The notes: generated from the letters alone by a model not told the origin. 64,000 nucleotides of DNA from Bacteroidota bacterium (GCA_029262855.1 JAJCYP010000123.1:1-64000), one strand, 5' to 3'; positions 17,137-26,037 are shown, counted from the first letter of the stretch. Translations and numbers: made by a program.

Positions 17137-17897
17137 TGGGATTCCGGTCTGCGGGTGCACTCCTCTTGATTGCGGTCTCTCTGGCCGGATGTGCCAACCT
17201 CAAGCTTGATCGGCGGGCGAGTCGCATCGGGCTCGAGTGGGCCGCGATTCCGGGTGGGACGTTCGTGCAGGGCGACGTTTTCATGATTGAAAACCCTGAC
17301 GCGCTGCCTCTGCACGAGGTCGATCTCGGCGATTTTCTCATCTCGCGGTACGAGACCACTTTCAGTCAGTACGACCGTTTTGCCACCGCCGCAGGGCGCC
17401 GCGTGCCGGAAGCGGTTGACGGTGTCCGTGGCAATCGGGCGGTCGTCGATGTGGACTGGGAGGACGCCCGTGCATTCTGCGCCTGGGTCGGCGGCCGGCT
17501 GCCCAGCGAATCCGAGTGGGAGTACGCCGCAGCGGGAGGCGGTGACAAGCAGATATGGGCCGGAACCGACGACGAGTCGGACGTGGACGAGTACCTGCGC
17601 TACCGGAAAAACTCTGGCTCGACCGCAACCACGGTCGGCCAGAAGTTGCCCAATCGATTCGGGCTTTTCGACATGAGCGGCAATGTGTCCGAATGGATCG
17701 GTGACTACTATCAGTACTACCCCGGTGAGAACGAAGTGCCAAGCCGCTACGACCTGGAGACATTCGATATCCGGATTCTGCGCGGGGGCGATTTCACCAT
17801 GGATCTCGAGGTGGCGCGCACGTACTGGCGGGCCGGAACGCTGAAGGATGTCCGAAGCAGCGCCATCGGGTTCCGGTGTGCCCGGGACCCTCGCTGA
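17136..17897 (+). CDS. SUMF1/formylglycine-generating-enzyme-fold lipoprotein
   Basis: 253 residues with a lipoprotein signal (LAGC at about residues 17-20). The C-type lectin-like SUMF1 domain is clear: IPGGTFVQGD, ISRYETTFSQYDRFA, VDVDWEDARAFCAWVGGRLPSESEWEYAAAGG, FGLFDMSGNVSEWIGDYY, ILRGGDF and GFRCARD. The copper-binding cysteines of true formylglycine-generating enzymes are absent: the RGGS region reads RGGD and no RxAxR Cys pair is seen. It is therefore more likely a surface or gliding-type structural protein, as with GldJ/GldK-like members, than a sulfatase activator. No sulfatase gene is nearby. It overlaps the upstream gene by one base and abuts the ACT gene. Confidence 0.82.
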   Translation: MGFRSAGALLLIAVSLAGCANLKLDRRASRIGLEWAAIPGGTFVQGDVFMIENPDALPLHEVDLGDFLISRYETTFSQYDRFATAAGRRVPEAVDGVRGNRAVVDVDWEDARAFCAWVGGRLPSESEWEYAAAGGGDKQIWAGTDDESDVDEYLRYRKNSGSTATTVGQKLPNRFGLFDMSGNVSEWIGDYYQYYPGENEVPSRYDLETFDIRILRGGDFTMDLEVARTYWRAGTLKDVRSSAIGFRCARDPR

Positions 17898-17898
17898 C

Positions 17899-18255
17899 AT
17901 GAACCTCGAGTGGTTTCCTGATTCTTATTGGGCATGGCGCCTGCCGGCAGGGTCGATCGGACCCGAGGATGCCTTCACGATCATGCGCACGCCCGACGAG
18001 ACCACCGTGATCACCCAGGATCCGAAACCGCCCGCGCCATCCGAGGTCTCCGGACCCTGGACCATGTTTCGCATCGCCGAGACATTGCCTCACGACGCGG
18101 TGGGGGTCCTGGCGGCGTTGAGTCAGGTGCTCGCCAGGGTGAGCATTCCAATCCTGGCCTTCGGAAGCTATGACACCGATTACGTGCTGATCCCGGCGGG
18201 GCGAGTAGCGGAGGCCCGGGAGGCGCTCGCCAAGGCCGGATACGTCAACACATGA
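17899..18255 (+). CDS. ACT-domain protein (CASTOR/ACT_7 type)
   Basis: 118 residues, starting one base after the previous stop. The protein has the paired-ACT pattern of small bacterial regulators: LEWFPDSYWAWRLPAGS, FTIMRTPDETTVIT, WTMFRIAETLPHDAVGVLAALSQVLARVSIPILAFGSYDTDYVLIPA and the closing AREALAKAGY. The segment from about residue 62 on is the ACT_7 domain with SIPILAFGSYDTDYVLI. Such proteins bind amino acids and sense their level; the ligand here is unknown. The stop overlaps the ATG of the following gene by 4 bases. Confidence 0.85.
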   Translation: MNLEWFPDSYWAWRLPAGSIGPEDAFTIMRTPDETTVITQDPKPPAPSEVSGPWTMFRIAETLPHDAVGVLAALSQVLARVSIPILAFGSYDTDYVLIPAGRVAEAREALAKAGYVNT

Positions 18256-18533
18256 CGCCGTTCGATGTCATCGGATTGGTCGGGGTCGGTCTCATCGTCG
18301 CGGCCTACATCCTCCTGCAGGCCGACAAACTCTCGGCGGCCAATCCGTGGTTTTCTGTTGTCAACGCGGCCGGCTCGGCGCTTGTACTGGTTTCTCTCTG
18401 GTTTGAGTTCAACCTGGCCGCCGCGGTCGTGGAGATCTTCTGGCTGATAGTCAGCCTGTTTGGATTGTGGCGGTCCAGACGGGGGCTCAGAGAGAGGCGG
18501 CCACCAGGCCACCAAGCACAGGATCCAGGCTGA
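18252..18533 (+). CDS. CBU_0592-family small membrane protein
   Basis: 93 residues with three hydrophobic helices (about 4-23, 32-51, 55-73) and a basic C-terminal tail. The sequence MTPFDVIGLVGVGLIVAAYI, LLQADKLSAANPWFSVVNAAGS and the following FNLAAAVVEIFWLIVSLFGL match the CBU_0592-like domain, a small membrane family found in many bacteria next to diverse genes. Function is unknown. It is the last gene of the run beginning at 16678 and faces glpK tail to tail with a 20-base gap. Confidence 0.8.
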   Translation: MTPFDVIGLVGVGLIVAAYILLQADKLSAANPWFSVVNAAGSALVLVSLWFEFNLAAAVVEIFWLIVSLFGLWRSRRGLRERRPPGHQAQDPG

Positions 18534-18553
18534 TGCGTACTCCTCGATGTCAA

Positions 18554-20056
18554 TCAGGAGTCGGAATCCGGTTCGATCCAGTCTCGCGAGCGGGCCAGGG
18601 CGCGCCGCCAGTTTCGGGTCCGCTCCTTTCGGTCTGTCGCCGACATATCAGGATCGAAGACCTTGTCCTCCTGCCACATGGCAGAGACTTCCTCAAGATT
18701 CTTCCAAAACCCGACTGCCAGACCGGCTAGATAGGCCGCTCCCAGAGCGGTCGTTTCCAGCACCACGGGACGCACGACCCGCACGCCCAGCAGGTTGGAC
18801 TGAAACTGCATGAGCAAATCGTTCGCCGATGCCCCTCCGTCTACCCGCATTCCGCTCAGCGAAATGCCCGAGTCAGACTCCATGGCGTGTACGAGGTCTG
18901 CGCTCTGAAAGGCGATGCTTTCCAGGGCAGCGCGGGCGATATGGGCCGCTGTCGACCCCCGCGTGAGCCCCACGATGGTGCCGCGCGCATAGGCATCCCA
19001 ATGCGGCGCACCGAGGCCGGCAAAGGCCGGAATCAGGAACACCCCGCCGCTGGAGTCCACGCTCATGGCAAGGGCCTCGACGTCCGCTGACTCCTCAATG
19101 ATTCCGAGACCGTCCCGCAGCCACTGAACGACTGCGCCCCCGATGAATACGCTGCCTTCCAACGCGTAGGTGACCTCGTCCCCAATCTTCCAGGCAACCG
19201 TCGTGAGCAGATTGTTCTCTGACGCGACGGCCTTCGCGCCCGTGTTCATCAGCATGAAGCAGCCCGTCCCGTAGGTGTTCTTCACCATTCCGGGCTGCAC
19301 GCAAACCTGGCCAAACAAGGCCGCCTGCTGGTCGCCCGCTATGCCGGCGATTGGAATCGACCGCCCCAGCAGATCGGGCAACGTGTCGGCGATTGGACCA
19401 CTCGACGCACAGACCGTGGGGAGAACGCTTGCCGGGACTTCCAGCATGTCGAGAAGCTCGTCGTCCCAGTCCGCTTCGTGGATGTTGAACAGCATGGTCC
19501 GGGAGGCGTTCGACACGTCTGTCGTGTGCACCTTCCCCCCCGTAAGATTCCAGACCAGCCAGCTGTCAATGGTCCCGAACGCCAGGTGCCCGGCGGCGGC
19601 GTCAGCGCGAGCGCCCGGCACGTTGTTCAGGATCCACCGCACCTTCGTGCCGGAGAAATAGGGATCGAGGACCAGACCACTCTTTTCGCGAACCATGTCG
19701 ACGTGGCCCTTTTCCTTCAGGCTCGCGCAATAGTCAGCGGTTCGGCGGTCCTGCCAGACAATCGCCCGATGGATTGGCTTGCCCGTTCGCCGGTCCCAGA
19801 CCACGGTCGTCTCACGCTGATTCGTGATTCCGAGGGCGGCCACCGAGGAGGCCTCCACATCCGCACTGGTCAGCACCTCGCGGGCCACGGCAAGCTGCGT
19901 CTCCCAGATTTCCGTGGCATCGTGCTCGACCCAACCCGGCCGGGGAAAGTGCTGGGCAAATTCGCGCTGGGCAACGGAGGCGATTCCTCCCGCGTGGTCG
20001 AAGAGAATGGCGCGGGAACTGGTCGTGCCCTGATCGAGGGCCAGGATGTATTTCAC
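18554..20056 (-). CDS. glpK: Glycerol kinase
   Basis: 500 residues, the normal size of GlpK. Markers: the first phosphate loop [18 protein letters not shown], the [12 protein letters not shown] motif, [66 protein letters not shown] (catalytic Asp region), [14 protein letters not shown] and the C-terminal [23 protein letters not shown]. It phosphorylates glycerol to glycerol 3-phosphate with ATP. The regulatory residues for FBP inhibition known from E. coli cannot be judged here. No glpF or glpD gene is nearby. The gene is alone; the TPR gene lies 34 bases upstream on the same strand. Confidence 0.96.
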   Translation of the reverse strand: MKYILALDQGTTSSRAILFDHAGGIASVAQREFAQHFPRPGWVEHDATEIWETQLAVAREVLTSADVEASSVAALGITNQRETTVVWDRRTGKPIHRAIVWQDRRTADYCASLKEKGHVDMVREKSGLVLDPYFSGTKVRWILNNVPGARADAAAGHLAFGTIDSWLVWNLTGGKVHTTDVSNASRTMLFNIHEADWDDELLDMLEVPASVLPTVCASSGPIADTLPDLLGRSIPIAGIAGDQQAALFGQVCVQPGMVKNTYGTGCFMLMNTGAKAVASENNLLTTVAWKIGDEVTYALEGSVFIGGAVVQWLRDGLGIIEESADVEALAMSVDSSGGVFLIPAFAGLGAPHWDAYARGTIVGLTRGSTAAHIARAALESIAFQSADLVHAMESDSGISLSGMRVDGGASANDLLMQFQSNLLGVRVVRPVVLETTALGAAYLAGLAVGFWKNLEEVSAMWQEDKVFDPDMSATDRKERTRNWRRALARSRDWIEPDSDS

Positions 20057-20090
20057 GGGGATACCTGGGGTTTATTGTCAAGGACACGGG

Positions 20091-20702
20091 TCAAGCCCGC
20101 TCACGCAGCGCGCGCTCCAACTCTCCAAGGAGCTTCCGAGCACTCTCATCCTGATCCGGATTGGGGGAGAGCTTTCGAAACTGCCGCAGAGCTGCGGCCG
20201 AGGCCGCGAACTGACCGACACCCGCAAGGGCGACGGCCAGATTGAACTGAAGTTCGGCGCTGGCCGGATCCTGCGCCGCGGCGATGGCCAGGTGGACCCT
20301 TGCCGGCAAGAACATCTCGATATCGAGATAGAGTGCGCCCAGATTGTAGTGCGCTTCGAAGTGATCTGGCGATGCGGCCAAGGCCTTCGCAAACCACTCG
20401 ACGGCATCGTCATAGGCGCCATCGGCCGCTTCGAGAATCCCGAGGTTGCAAAGCGCGTCGGCTACGCGATCCCCATTGCTCACGGCCTGGAGATAGGCCT
20501 CACGCGCATCGTCCCGGCCGGTGCGATCCTTCAACAGCGCGGCGTCGAAAGGGGAAAGACTCGAGTCCAACTGCACAACGACGGCAGATTTTCCGGCGTC
20601 GAACAGGCCCAGCTGAGGCGGACCGTCCGAGTCGGTCTCCTGACCTTTCGCCCTTCGGTAGGAGCCCTTCCTCTGGGGAACCAGTTGGAGAATGTTGGGC
20701 AT
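20091..20702 (-). CDS. TPR protein coupled to ku, with clamp-binding-like motif
   Basis: 203 residues. A disordered basic N-terminus (RKGSYRRAKG) precedes QLGLF at residues 30-34, which resembles the beta-clamp binding consensus QL(S/D)LF. From about residue 65 on there are four tetratricopeptide-type helical pairs (ADALCNLGILEAADGAYDDA, FEAHYNLGALYLDIEMFLPA, AELQFNLAVALAGVGQFAA). TPR units form protein-protein scaffolds. The start codon lies one base after the ku stop, so the protein is made in coupling with Ku. That suggests a partner role in repair or in assembling Ku/LigD, but this is inference. The repeats are certain, the function is not. Confidence 0.75.
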   Translation of the reverse strand: MPNILQLVPQRKGSYRRAKGQETDSDGPPQLGLFDAGKSAVVVQLDSSLSPFDAALLKDRTGRDDAREAYLQAVSNGDRVADALCNLGILEAADGAYDDAVEWFAKALAASPDHFEAHYNLGALYLDIEMFLPARVHLAIAAAQDPASAELQFNLAVALAGVGQFAASAAALRQFRKLSPNPDQDESARKLLGELERALRERA

Positions 20703-20703
20703 A

Positions 20704-21537
20704 TCAGCCGGTCTTCCGCTTGGATTCTTCCTCCTTCTCCTCGCCGGCCTTCTTCATGGGCATGCGGTTTTCCTTGGCTTCCTCGATGGACGCCTGCAAA
20801 GCCGTCATGATGTCGACAACCTCCTTCGGTGCCTCCTCGGAAGTGACGAGTTCCTTGCCCTCGGCCTTGGCAACAATCATCTCTCGGAGCGCATCGTTGT
20901 AGCGATCCTTCAGTTCGAGTTTGTCCAGGGACGTGGCCATGGTCTCGACCAAGGTGCGGGCGAGTTTCAGCTGATCTGTGTCGGCAATGGCACTGTCAAT
21001 CTCGGGCACATTGGCCATCGATCTGAGCTCCTCAGGATACCGGAGCTTGTACAGCATCAGTCCCTGTTCGTGCGGTGCGAGAAGCATCACACTCTCGCGG
21101 TCGCGCAGCACGACACGACCGACACCAAGCCGGCCCGACTCGCGGAGCGTCTCGCAGAGGAGCGCATAGGTCTTCGCGGCGACAGGCCCATCGGGGCCCG
21201 CGAAATACGGGGTGTCGAAAAGCGACGGATGGACCTCTTCCTTCTCCACGAAGCCCTCGATCTCGATCACCCTGAGGCTCTTCATCTTGAGCTTCTCGAA
21301 GTCCTCGCTCTCGACCACCACGTAGGTGTCTGGCTCGACCTCGTGGCCCTTCACGATGTCCCCAGACTTGAGGACCTTACCGCATTTCTTGCACTTCTTT
21401 TCGTACGCCACCCGGCCGAAGTCGTCGGCGTGAAGCTGGTTGAAACTGATCTTCTGCGAGGCCTCAATGGCGCCGTAGATCTTGACTGGTATCGTGACCA
21501 GCGAAAACTGGATGTGCCCTTTCCAGATTGCGCGCAT
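20704..21537 (-). CDS. ku: Ku protein (bacterial NHEJ end-binding)
   Basis: 277 residues from the ATG at 21537 (an upstream extension is open but unlike Ku). Markers: MRAIWKGHIQFSLVTIPVKI, SFNQLHADDFGRVAYEKKCKKCG, GDIVKGHEVEPDTYVVVE, IEIEGFVEKEEVHPSLFDTPYF and MLYKLRYPEELRS. Bacterial Ku is a homodimeric ring that threads onto DNA ends and recruits LigD. The C-terminal tail is Lys/Glu-rich (MPMKKAGEEKEEESKRK), typical of the LigD-contact region. ligD is 82 bases upstream and the TPR gene one base downstream, so all three are on the same strand. A TATCTTCA box lies 38 bases before the start. Confidence 0.96.
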   Translation of the reverse strand: MRAIWKGHIQFSLVTIPVKIYGAIEASQKISFNQLHADDFGRVAYEKKCKKCGKVLKSGDIVKGHEVEPDTYVVVESEDFEKLKMKSLRVIEIEGFVEKEEVHPSLFDTPYFAGPDGPVAAKTYALLCETLRESGRLGVGRVVLRDRESVMLLAPHEQGLMLYKLRYPEELRSMANVPEIDSAIADTDQLKLARTLVETMATSLDKLELKDRYNDALREMIVAKAEGKELVTSEEAPKEVVDIMTALQASIEEAKENRMPMKKAGEEKEEESKRKTG

Positions 21538-21574
21538 AGTGCCTCCGTGGCCCAAACCAGGCCGTTGATTCGCC

Positions 21575-21582
21575 TGAAGATA
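21575..21582 (-). promoter_or_regulatory. Putative -7 element upstream of ku
   Basis: On the minus strand the sequence reads TATCTTCA, close to the Bacteroidota -7 consensus TAnnTTTG, 38 bases before the ku ATG. No convincing TTG is seen at the expected upstream distance. It suggests that ku may have its own promoter in addition to read-through from ligD. Confidence 0.3.
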
Positions 21583-21619
21583 CGTAATCCAGACGGCTCC
21601 AGGTCCAGGAACCGAGTGC

Positions 21620-23902
21620 CTACAGGTCCCCGCGCAGCCGCTTGTACGTCCCCTGGCGCAGCATCCCGCTACTCGTGAGCGAACCGTAGATGGCGTCACA
21701 GTACACGGCCTCCGAAATCCACTCGGCGGCCTTGTCCTGATCTTCCGGCACGATGTCCGGGCGCTCGGATTTTTCCATGTGCAGCAGGGCCTCGGCCAGG
21801 TCGGCCAACGCCCGGTCGGTGAACCCGGAGCCCAGGTGCCCCCGATAAATCAGGCCCTTCTCGGATTCCTCTGCCACAACCAGGGAGCCCACCGTGTCAG
21901 CTCGAGCACCCGACCCGCGCGTGTACCCGATGATGCGAAGCGTCACGTCGTGCTCGGACTTGATCTTGAGCCACGTTCCCGGACGGCGGCCCGGGGCGTA
22001 CGTACTCCCCTTTCGCTTGGCGACAACCCCCTCCAGGCCCTGCGCCTTCGCCGCCTTGAAGAGCAACTCTCCATCCGCCACGGTCTGACTGAAGCGGAAC
22101 GCGGTTTCCGGGCGGATCAGGTCCTCGAGCCAAGCGCGCCTTGTCTCGATGGGATCCTTCACCAGAGGACGTCCATCCAGATACAGTGCGTCGAAGAGGT
22201 AGCAGACGGCGGGATGGTTGGTGGCCGCCCGGGCTACGGCCGCCTCGCCGCGACTGTGGAGACGCTTGATTACGCGGCCAAACTCAGGCCGGCCCACATC
22301 ATCCAGCACCACGATTTCGCCATCGAACACGCCGGTCGTGGCGTTCAGGGCCTCGCCGGCAAGCTCCGGAAATTGAGCGGTGATGTCATTGCCATTTCGG
22401 CTCCAGATCCGGACCTCTCTCTCGATCACGGTGATGATCGCGCGAATGCCGTCCCACTTCACCTCGTAGTGGTAGTCATCGCCGAGGGGCACAGCGTCCA
22501 CCTTTTCGCAGAGGAGCGGTGGGATTGGACCGTCGAGCCACTCCTTGTCCGGCTCGTGGACACGCTCAAGCAACCAGTGCTTGTCCTGGGTTCGATGCAT
22601 CCGGTAGTCGGCGTTCAACTGCTCCGAATGCAGGCGGAAGTAGAAGCCGGTCTTCTTCTCCTTGGTCACGGTGTAGCGCCCGGTCGCGTACACCCACATG
22701 GGGCCCGCCCCGTATTCGCCCTTCGGAATCACGCCCTCCCACGTGAGGTACTTGATCGGGTGCACTTCGACTTCGACAGCCAAGCGCTTCACGCCGGGCT
22801 TGTGAGGGAGACCACGGGGGAGCGCCCAGGACTTCAGGACGCCGTCCTGCTCCAGGCGCAGATCGTAGTGCAAATTGGTGGCGTGGTGGCGATGGATGGT
22901 GAAGCGTGCCATGTCCTCCGCGCCCAGGAGCGGCCCCGGCTCCGAGGTCACGGCGAAGTCCCGCTTCTTTTGGTACGACTTCAGCGTCTCCGGGTCGCCG
23001 GCCGGAAGGACGGGTGCCCGATCTGTGTGCAGAGCCACTGCATAGGCCGCCATCGCTTCCCACACATCGCCGCGGTCGGCCAGGATGCCCGGCACGGTAG
23101 CGTAGTTGTAGGGGGAGGCGTCCTCGAGTCGCGCCAGTTCATCCCAGGTCACCGGCATCGAGACAGGAAGTCCCGGCTTTCCACGGAGACTGTAGGCGGC
23201 CACCGCGGTCTGCCCCGCCCGATTTCGGTTCAGATCGATCAGCACGCGGGTCTCGCGCGCCTTCTTGGACCAGTTCAGGGTCGTCTCGTCCTTGTTTTGC
23301 GTTGCGAACGAGGCCGCCACCTCTTGGGCCGCGACCATCACCTCAGCGATGGACCATCGCGGCTCGATGGGAACCACCACGTGCAGGCCCTTCTGCCCAG
23401 AGGTCTTGACGAACGGGTGGTATCCGAAGCCACGCAGCTGCTCGCCCAGACCAACCGCCAGCTCAATCACCCGCCGGTACCCGAAGTCCGGCGGCGGGTC
23501 AAGGTCGAATACGATCTGATCCGGGCGGTCCACGTGCGGCAGGCGCCCCTGGGTCACGTGAAGCTCCAGGCAGGCGAGGTTCGCCAGCCACACCACGTCG
23601 GCCACGGCGTCGGTCACGATGTAGTCCTGCGACTTTTCTCCCAACCGGACCGAGCCGATCCACTCCGGCGCCCAGTCAGGCCGGGCCTTCTGAAAGAACT
23701 GCTCGCCCTCGATTCCGTCGGGATACCTGACCAGAGAGAGTGGTCGTCCCCGCGAGTGGCGTAGGAAGGTGGGCGCCACTGAGAGGTAGTAATTCACCAC
23801 CTCTGCCTTGACCACCGGACCCGTCGGATCCAGCGTCTTCGTGAGGTTGGAGAGCGCGATCTGGCGCTTCCCGACCTGAACCCACTGTGCTTCCTTAGCC
23901 AA
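21620..23902 (-). CDS. ligD: DNA ligase D (polymerase-phosphoesterase-ligase)
   Basis: 760 residues holding all three LigD activities in the order polymerase, 3'-phosphoesterase, ligase, as in mycobacteria. Polymerase domain (about 1-290): the metal motif DLD at Asp133/Asp135, KTSGQKGLHVVVPI and LDLNRNRAG-like IDLNRN. Phosphoesterase (about 325-440): FTIHRHHATNLHYDLRLEQDG with the His-x2-His cluster and GEYGAGPMWVYATG. Ligase (about 460-760): EVKWDGIRA with the nucleotidyl Lys482, YLDGRPL, GLEGVVAKRKGSTYAPGRR and the C-terminal TYKRLRG. It fills and seals blunt or processed DNA ends with Ku. It precedes ku in the same direction, and a -7-like box lies just upstream. Confidence 0.96.
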   Translation of the reverse strand: MAKEAQWVQVGKRQIALSNLTKTLDPTGPVVKAEVVNYYLSVAPTFLRHSRGRPLSLVRYPDGIEGEQFFQKARPDWAPEWIGSVRLGEKSQDYIVTDAVADVVWLANLACLELHVTQGRLPHVDRPDQIVFDLDPPPDFGYRRVIELAVGLGEQLRGFGYHPFVKTSGQKGLHVVVPIEPRWSIAEVMVAAQEVAASFATQNKDETTLNWSKKARETRVLIDLNRNRAGQTAVAAYSLRGKPGLPVSMPVTWDELARLEDASPYNYATVPGILADRGDVWEAMAAYAVALHTDRAPVLPAGDPETLKSYQKKRDFAVTSEPGPLLGAEDMARFTIHRHHATNLHYDLRLEQDGVLKSWALPRGLPHKPGVKRLAVEVEVHPIKYLTWEGVIPKGEYGAGPMWVYATGRYTVTKEKKTGFYFRLHSEQLNADYRMHRTQDKHWLLERVHEPDKEWLDGPIPPLLCEKVDAVPLGDDYHYEVKWDGIRAIITVIEREVRIWSRNGNDITAQFPELAGEALNATTGVFDGEIVVLDDVGRPEFGRVIKRLHSRGEAAVARAATNHPAVCYLFDALYLDGRPLVKDPIETRRAWLEDLIRPETAFRFSQTVADGELLFKAAKAQGLEGVVAKRKGSTYAPGRRPGTWLKIKSEHDVTLRIIGYTRGSGARADTVGSLVVAEESEKGLIYRGHLGSGFTDRALADLAEALLHMEKSERPDIVPEDQDKAAEWISEAVYCDAIYGSLTSSGMLRQGTYKRLRGDL

Positions 23903-23924
23903 GGTTGAACGTTTGTTTGATCCG

Positions 23925-23933
23925 CAAAAGTTA
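23925..23933 (-). promoter_or_regulatory. Putative -7 element upstream of ligD
   Basis: On the minus strand the sequence reads TAACTTTTG, similar to TAnnTTTG, 22 bases before the ligD start codon. The transcript start would fall a few bases before the ATG. A -33 TTG is not evident, so the call is tentative. Confidence 0.3.
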
Positions 23934-24040
23934 GAACCGATCCCTGAGAATACGCTCCTTGCACGCGATCTTTGGGCTCGGTATCACGTTTCGGCGGGGT
24001 ACCCTCGCCCGTCTGACTGTCATCGCTGCCGCCGTACTAC

Positions 24041-24823
24041 ATGCCTCCACTTTCGCTCGTCACCTGGAACGTCAACTCAATCCGCGCCCGGCACGACCGG
24101 GTGCTGGCCTTTCTGGATCGGCACCAGCCCGACATCGTCTGTCTGCAGGAAACCAAGGTGGACGATGAGACCTTCCCCGTAGAAAGCATTCGTGCTGCGG
24201 GCTACCACGTGGCCTTCCACGGACAGCGGACCTACAACGGCGTGGCCATTATCTCCAGGGAGCCCGCTGAAAACGTTCACAAGGGACTCCCGTGCGATGA
24301 CCAGGACACCCAGGCTCGGCTCATTGCTGCCGACGTGGCGGGGATCCGGGTGGTGGACATCTACGTGCCCAACGGCAAGTCGGTGGCCGATGAGGAGAAG
24401 TACCCGTACAAGCTCGCATGGCTCGAGCGATTGAATGCGTTCCTGAAGGCGGAAATCGCCACCGGAAAACCACTCGCTCTGTGCGGGGACTACAACATCG
24501 CACCCAGCGACGAAGACGCCGCCTACCCCGAGCGGTGGGCCAAGAGTGTCCTGTGCCACCATAAAGTCCGCGAAGCCTACGAGGGTCTTCTGGGCCTCGG
24601 ACTCCACGATGCGGTAAGACATCACGTGCCCGCTCCCGGCCCGCTCACCTGGTGGGATTACCGCCGTCTGGCTTTTCCCAAGGGTGATGGACTGCGAATC
24701 GACCACATTCTCGTCACCGAAGACGCCCTGAATCGTTCTGTCGGCGCCTCCGTCGACAGAGACGAACGCAAGGGAAAACAACCTTCAGACCATGCGCCCG
24801 TTTTCGTGCTTTTTGATCGGTAG
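24041..24823 (+). CDS. xth: Exodeoxyribonuclease III (AP endonuclease, Xth type)
   Basis: 260 residues, the size of the ExoIII class. Markers: LVTWNVNSIRARHDRVLAFLD, PDIVCLQETKVDDETFP, GVAIISRE, VDIYVPNGKS, LCGDYNIAPSDEDA (catalytic Asp/Asn), LTWWDYRRLAFPKGDGLRIDHILVT and SDHAPVFVLFD (His). It nicks DNA at abasic sites and removes 3' blocks. It is divergent from ligD across 138 bases and convergent with the Pol IV gene, so the whole block from the TPR gene to Pol IV is devoted to repair. Confidence 0.95.
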   Translation: MPPLSLVTWNVNSIRARHDRVLAFLDRHQPDIVCLQETKVDDETFPVESIRAAGYHVAFHGQRTYNGVAIISREPAENVHKGLPCDDQDTQARLIAADVAGIRVVDIYVPNGKSVADEEKYPYKLAWLERLNAFLKAEIATGKPLALCGDYNIAPSDEDAAYPERWAKSVLCHHKVREAYEGLLGLGLHDAVRHHVPAPGPLTWWDYRRLAFPKGDGLRIDHILVTEDALNRSVGASVDRDERKGKQPSDHAPVFVLFDR

Positions 24824-24875
24824 TCTGGAGTCGCCCGGCGTGCTTGAGCGTGTCCCCGGCCGCGGACCCCATCGG

Positions 24876-25979
24876 CTACGCTTTGCCAGCTGCCAGGATC
24901 TCCGAGCGCGAGGCATGGTCCAGCGACAGGCTCAGCTGCCGGCCTTCCTCCTTGCCGTCGTCAAAGTTCGACATCGTGATGCCCAAGAGACGGACCGGTT
25001 TTTCCGGGAGCGCCGGCGCGTGGTAGAGCAGCCGCTCCACGAACTCCATGATCTCCTCGGCCGAGGAAACGGGCTCCGGTAGCGTGGTCTGACGGGTCGT
25101 CACGGTGAAATCGAAGTGCTTGATCTTGAGCGTGACCGTCCGACCCTTGAGTGGCTTCTTCCCGAGTCGCTCCGATACGGTTCGCGCGATCTCCCTGAGC
25201 TTGTCCATCATCTCATTCGGATCGACGATGTCCTCGCGAAACGTACGCTCGGCTCCGAGGGACTTCCGCACCCAACTGGTCCGGACAGGACGATCATCCA
25301 GGCCGTGTGCCGCCCTGTAGTAGTAGCGACCTGACTTGCCGAATCGCTGGACCAGCTGCTCCTCTTCCCAGGTCTTCAGATCCTTGCCCGTGTGGATGCC
25401 CGCGTCCTGCATCTTCCGGGCGGTGACCGGGCCGACACCAAAGAACTTCCCGATCTTGAGGCTGTCGATGAAGGCGGGTGCGGCCTCTGGCCTGATGACG
25501 GTCAGACCGTCCGGCTTCTCCGCCGCCGAGGCCACCTTTGCCAGGAACTTGTTGTACGAGACGCCGGCCGAGGCGGTGAGTCCCGTCAAGGCCTTGATCT
25601 CGTCCTTGATGGCGCGGGCGACCAGGGTTGCGGAGGGCGGGCCCTTCTTCGGTTCGGTGACATCCAGGTAGGCCTCGTCCAGACTGAGCGGCTCCACGAG
25701 ATCCGAATAGGTCCGAAAGATGGTCTGGATCTGCACGGACACCTCCCGATAGACCTCAAACCTTGGCTTGACGAAGATGAGGTCCGGGCACCGCCGTGCC
25801 GCTGTCTTTGACGGCAGGGCCGAATGAACGCCGTATTTACGGGCCTCGTACGAGGCCGCGGCCACGACACCACGATGCATACCGCCTACCGCAACCGGCT
25901 TTCCCCGCAGGTCGGGATTGTCCCTCTGCTCAACCGATGCGTAGAACGCATCCATGTCAACGTGGATAATTTTCCTCAA
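24876..25979 (-). CDS. dinB: DNA polymerase IV (Y-family)
   Basis: 367 residues from the TTG at 25979, which gives the usual start RKIIHVDMDAFYASVEQRD; a GTG at 26024 adds 15 residues. Catalytic motifs: HVDMDAFY (Asp) and SLDEAYLDVT (Asp-Glu). GKPVAVGG and SSYEAR-like ASYEARKYGVHSALPSKTA form the nucleotide-binding part; KIGKFFGVGPVTARKMQ is the thumb helix-hairpin-helix; the little finger follows. The sequence QLSLSL at about residues 348-353 matches the beta-clamp binding motif of Pol IV. It bypasses lesions. The gene is tail to tail with xth and divergent from a small lipoprotein gene. Confidence 0.95.
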   Translation of the reverse strand: MRKIIHVDMDAFYASVEQRDNPDLRGKPVAVGGMHRGVVAAASYEARKYGVHSALPSKTAARRCPDLIFVKPRFEVYREVSVQIQTIFRTYSDLVEPLSLDEAYLDVTEPKKGPPSATLVARAIKDEIKALTGLTASAGVSYNKFLAKVASAAEKPDGLTVIRPEAAPAFIDSLKIGKFFGVGPVTARKMQDAGIHTGKDLKTWEEEQLVQRFGKSGRYYYRAAHGLDDRPVRTSWVRKSLGAERTFREDIVDPNEMMDKLREIARTVSERLGKKPLKGRTVTLKIKHFDFTVTTRQTTLPEPVSSAEEIMEFVERLLYHAPALPEKPVRLLGITMSNFDDGKEEGRQLSLSLDHASRSEILAAGKA

Positions 25980-26037
25980 GGGTGTCGTGGTCCAGCCGAG
26001 TTTCTCGTTGTAAAGGGTAACCACCCCAAACGGTTCG

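Noticed and set aside
16678-18533. The run of small genes considered as a toxin-antitoxin or defence island
   Set aside because: Domains are ACT, SUMF1-like and CBU_0592; no toxin or nuclease motif is seen.
21779-23764. A 661-codon open frame on the plus strand
   Set aside because: It lies antisense to ligD, which has all three domains. No motif and a biased composition.
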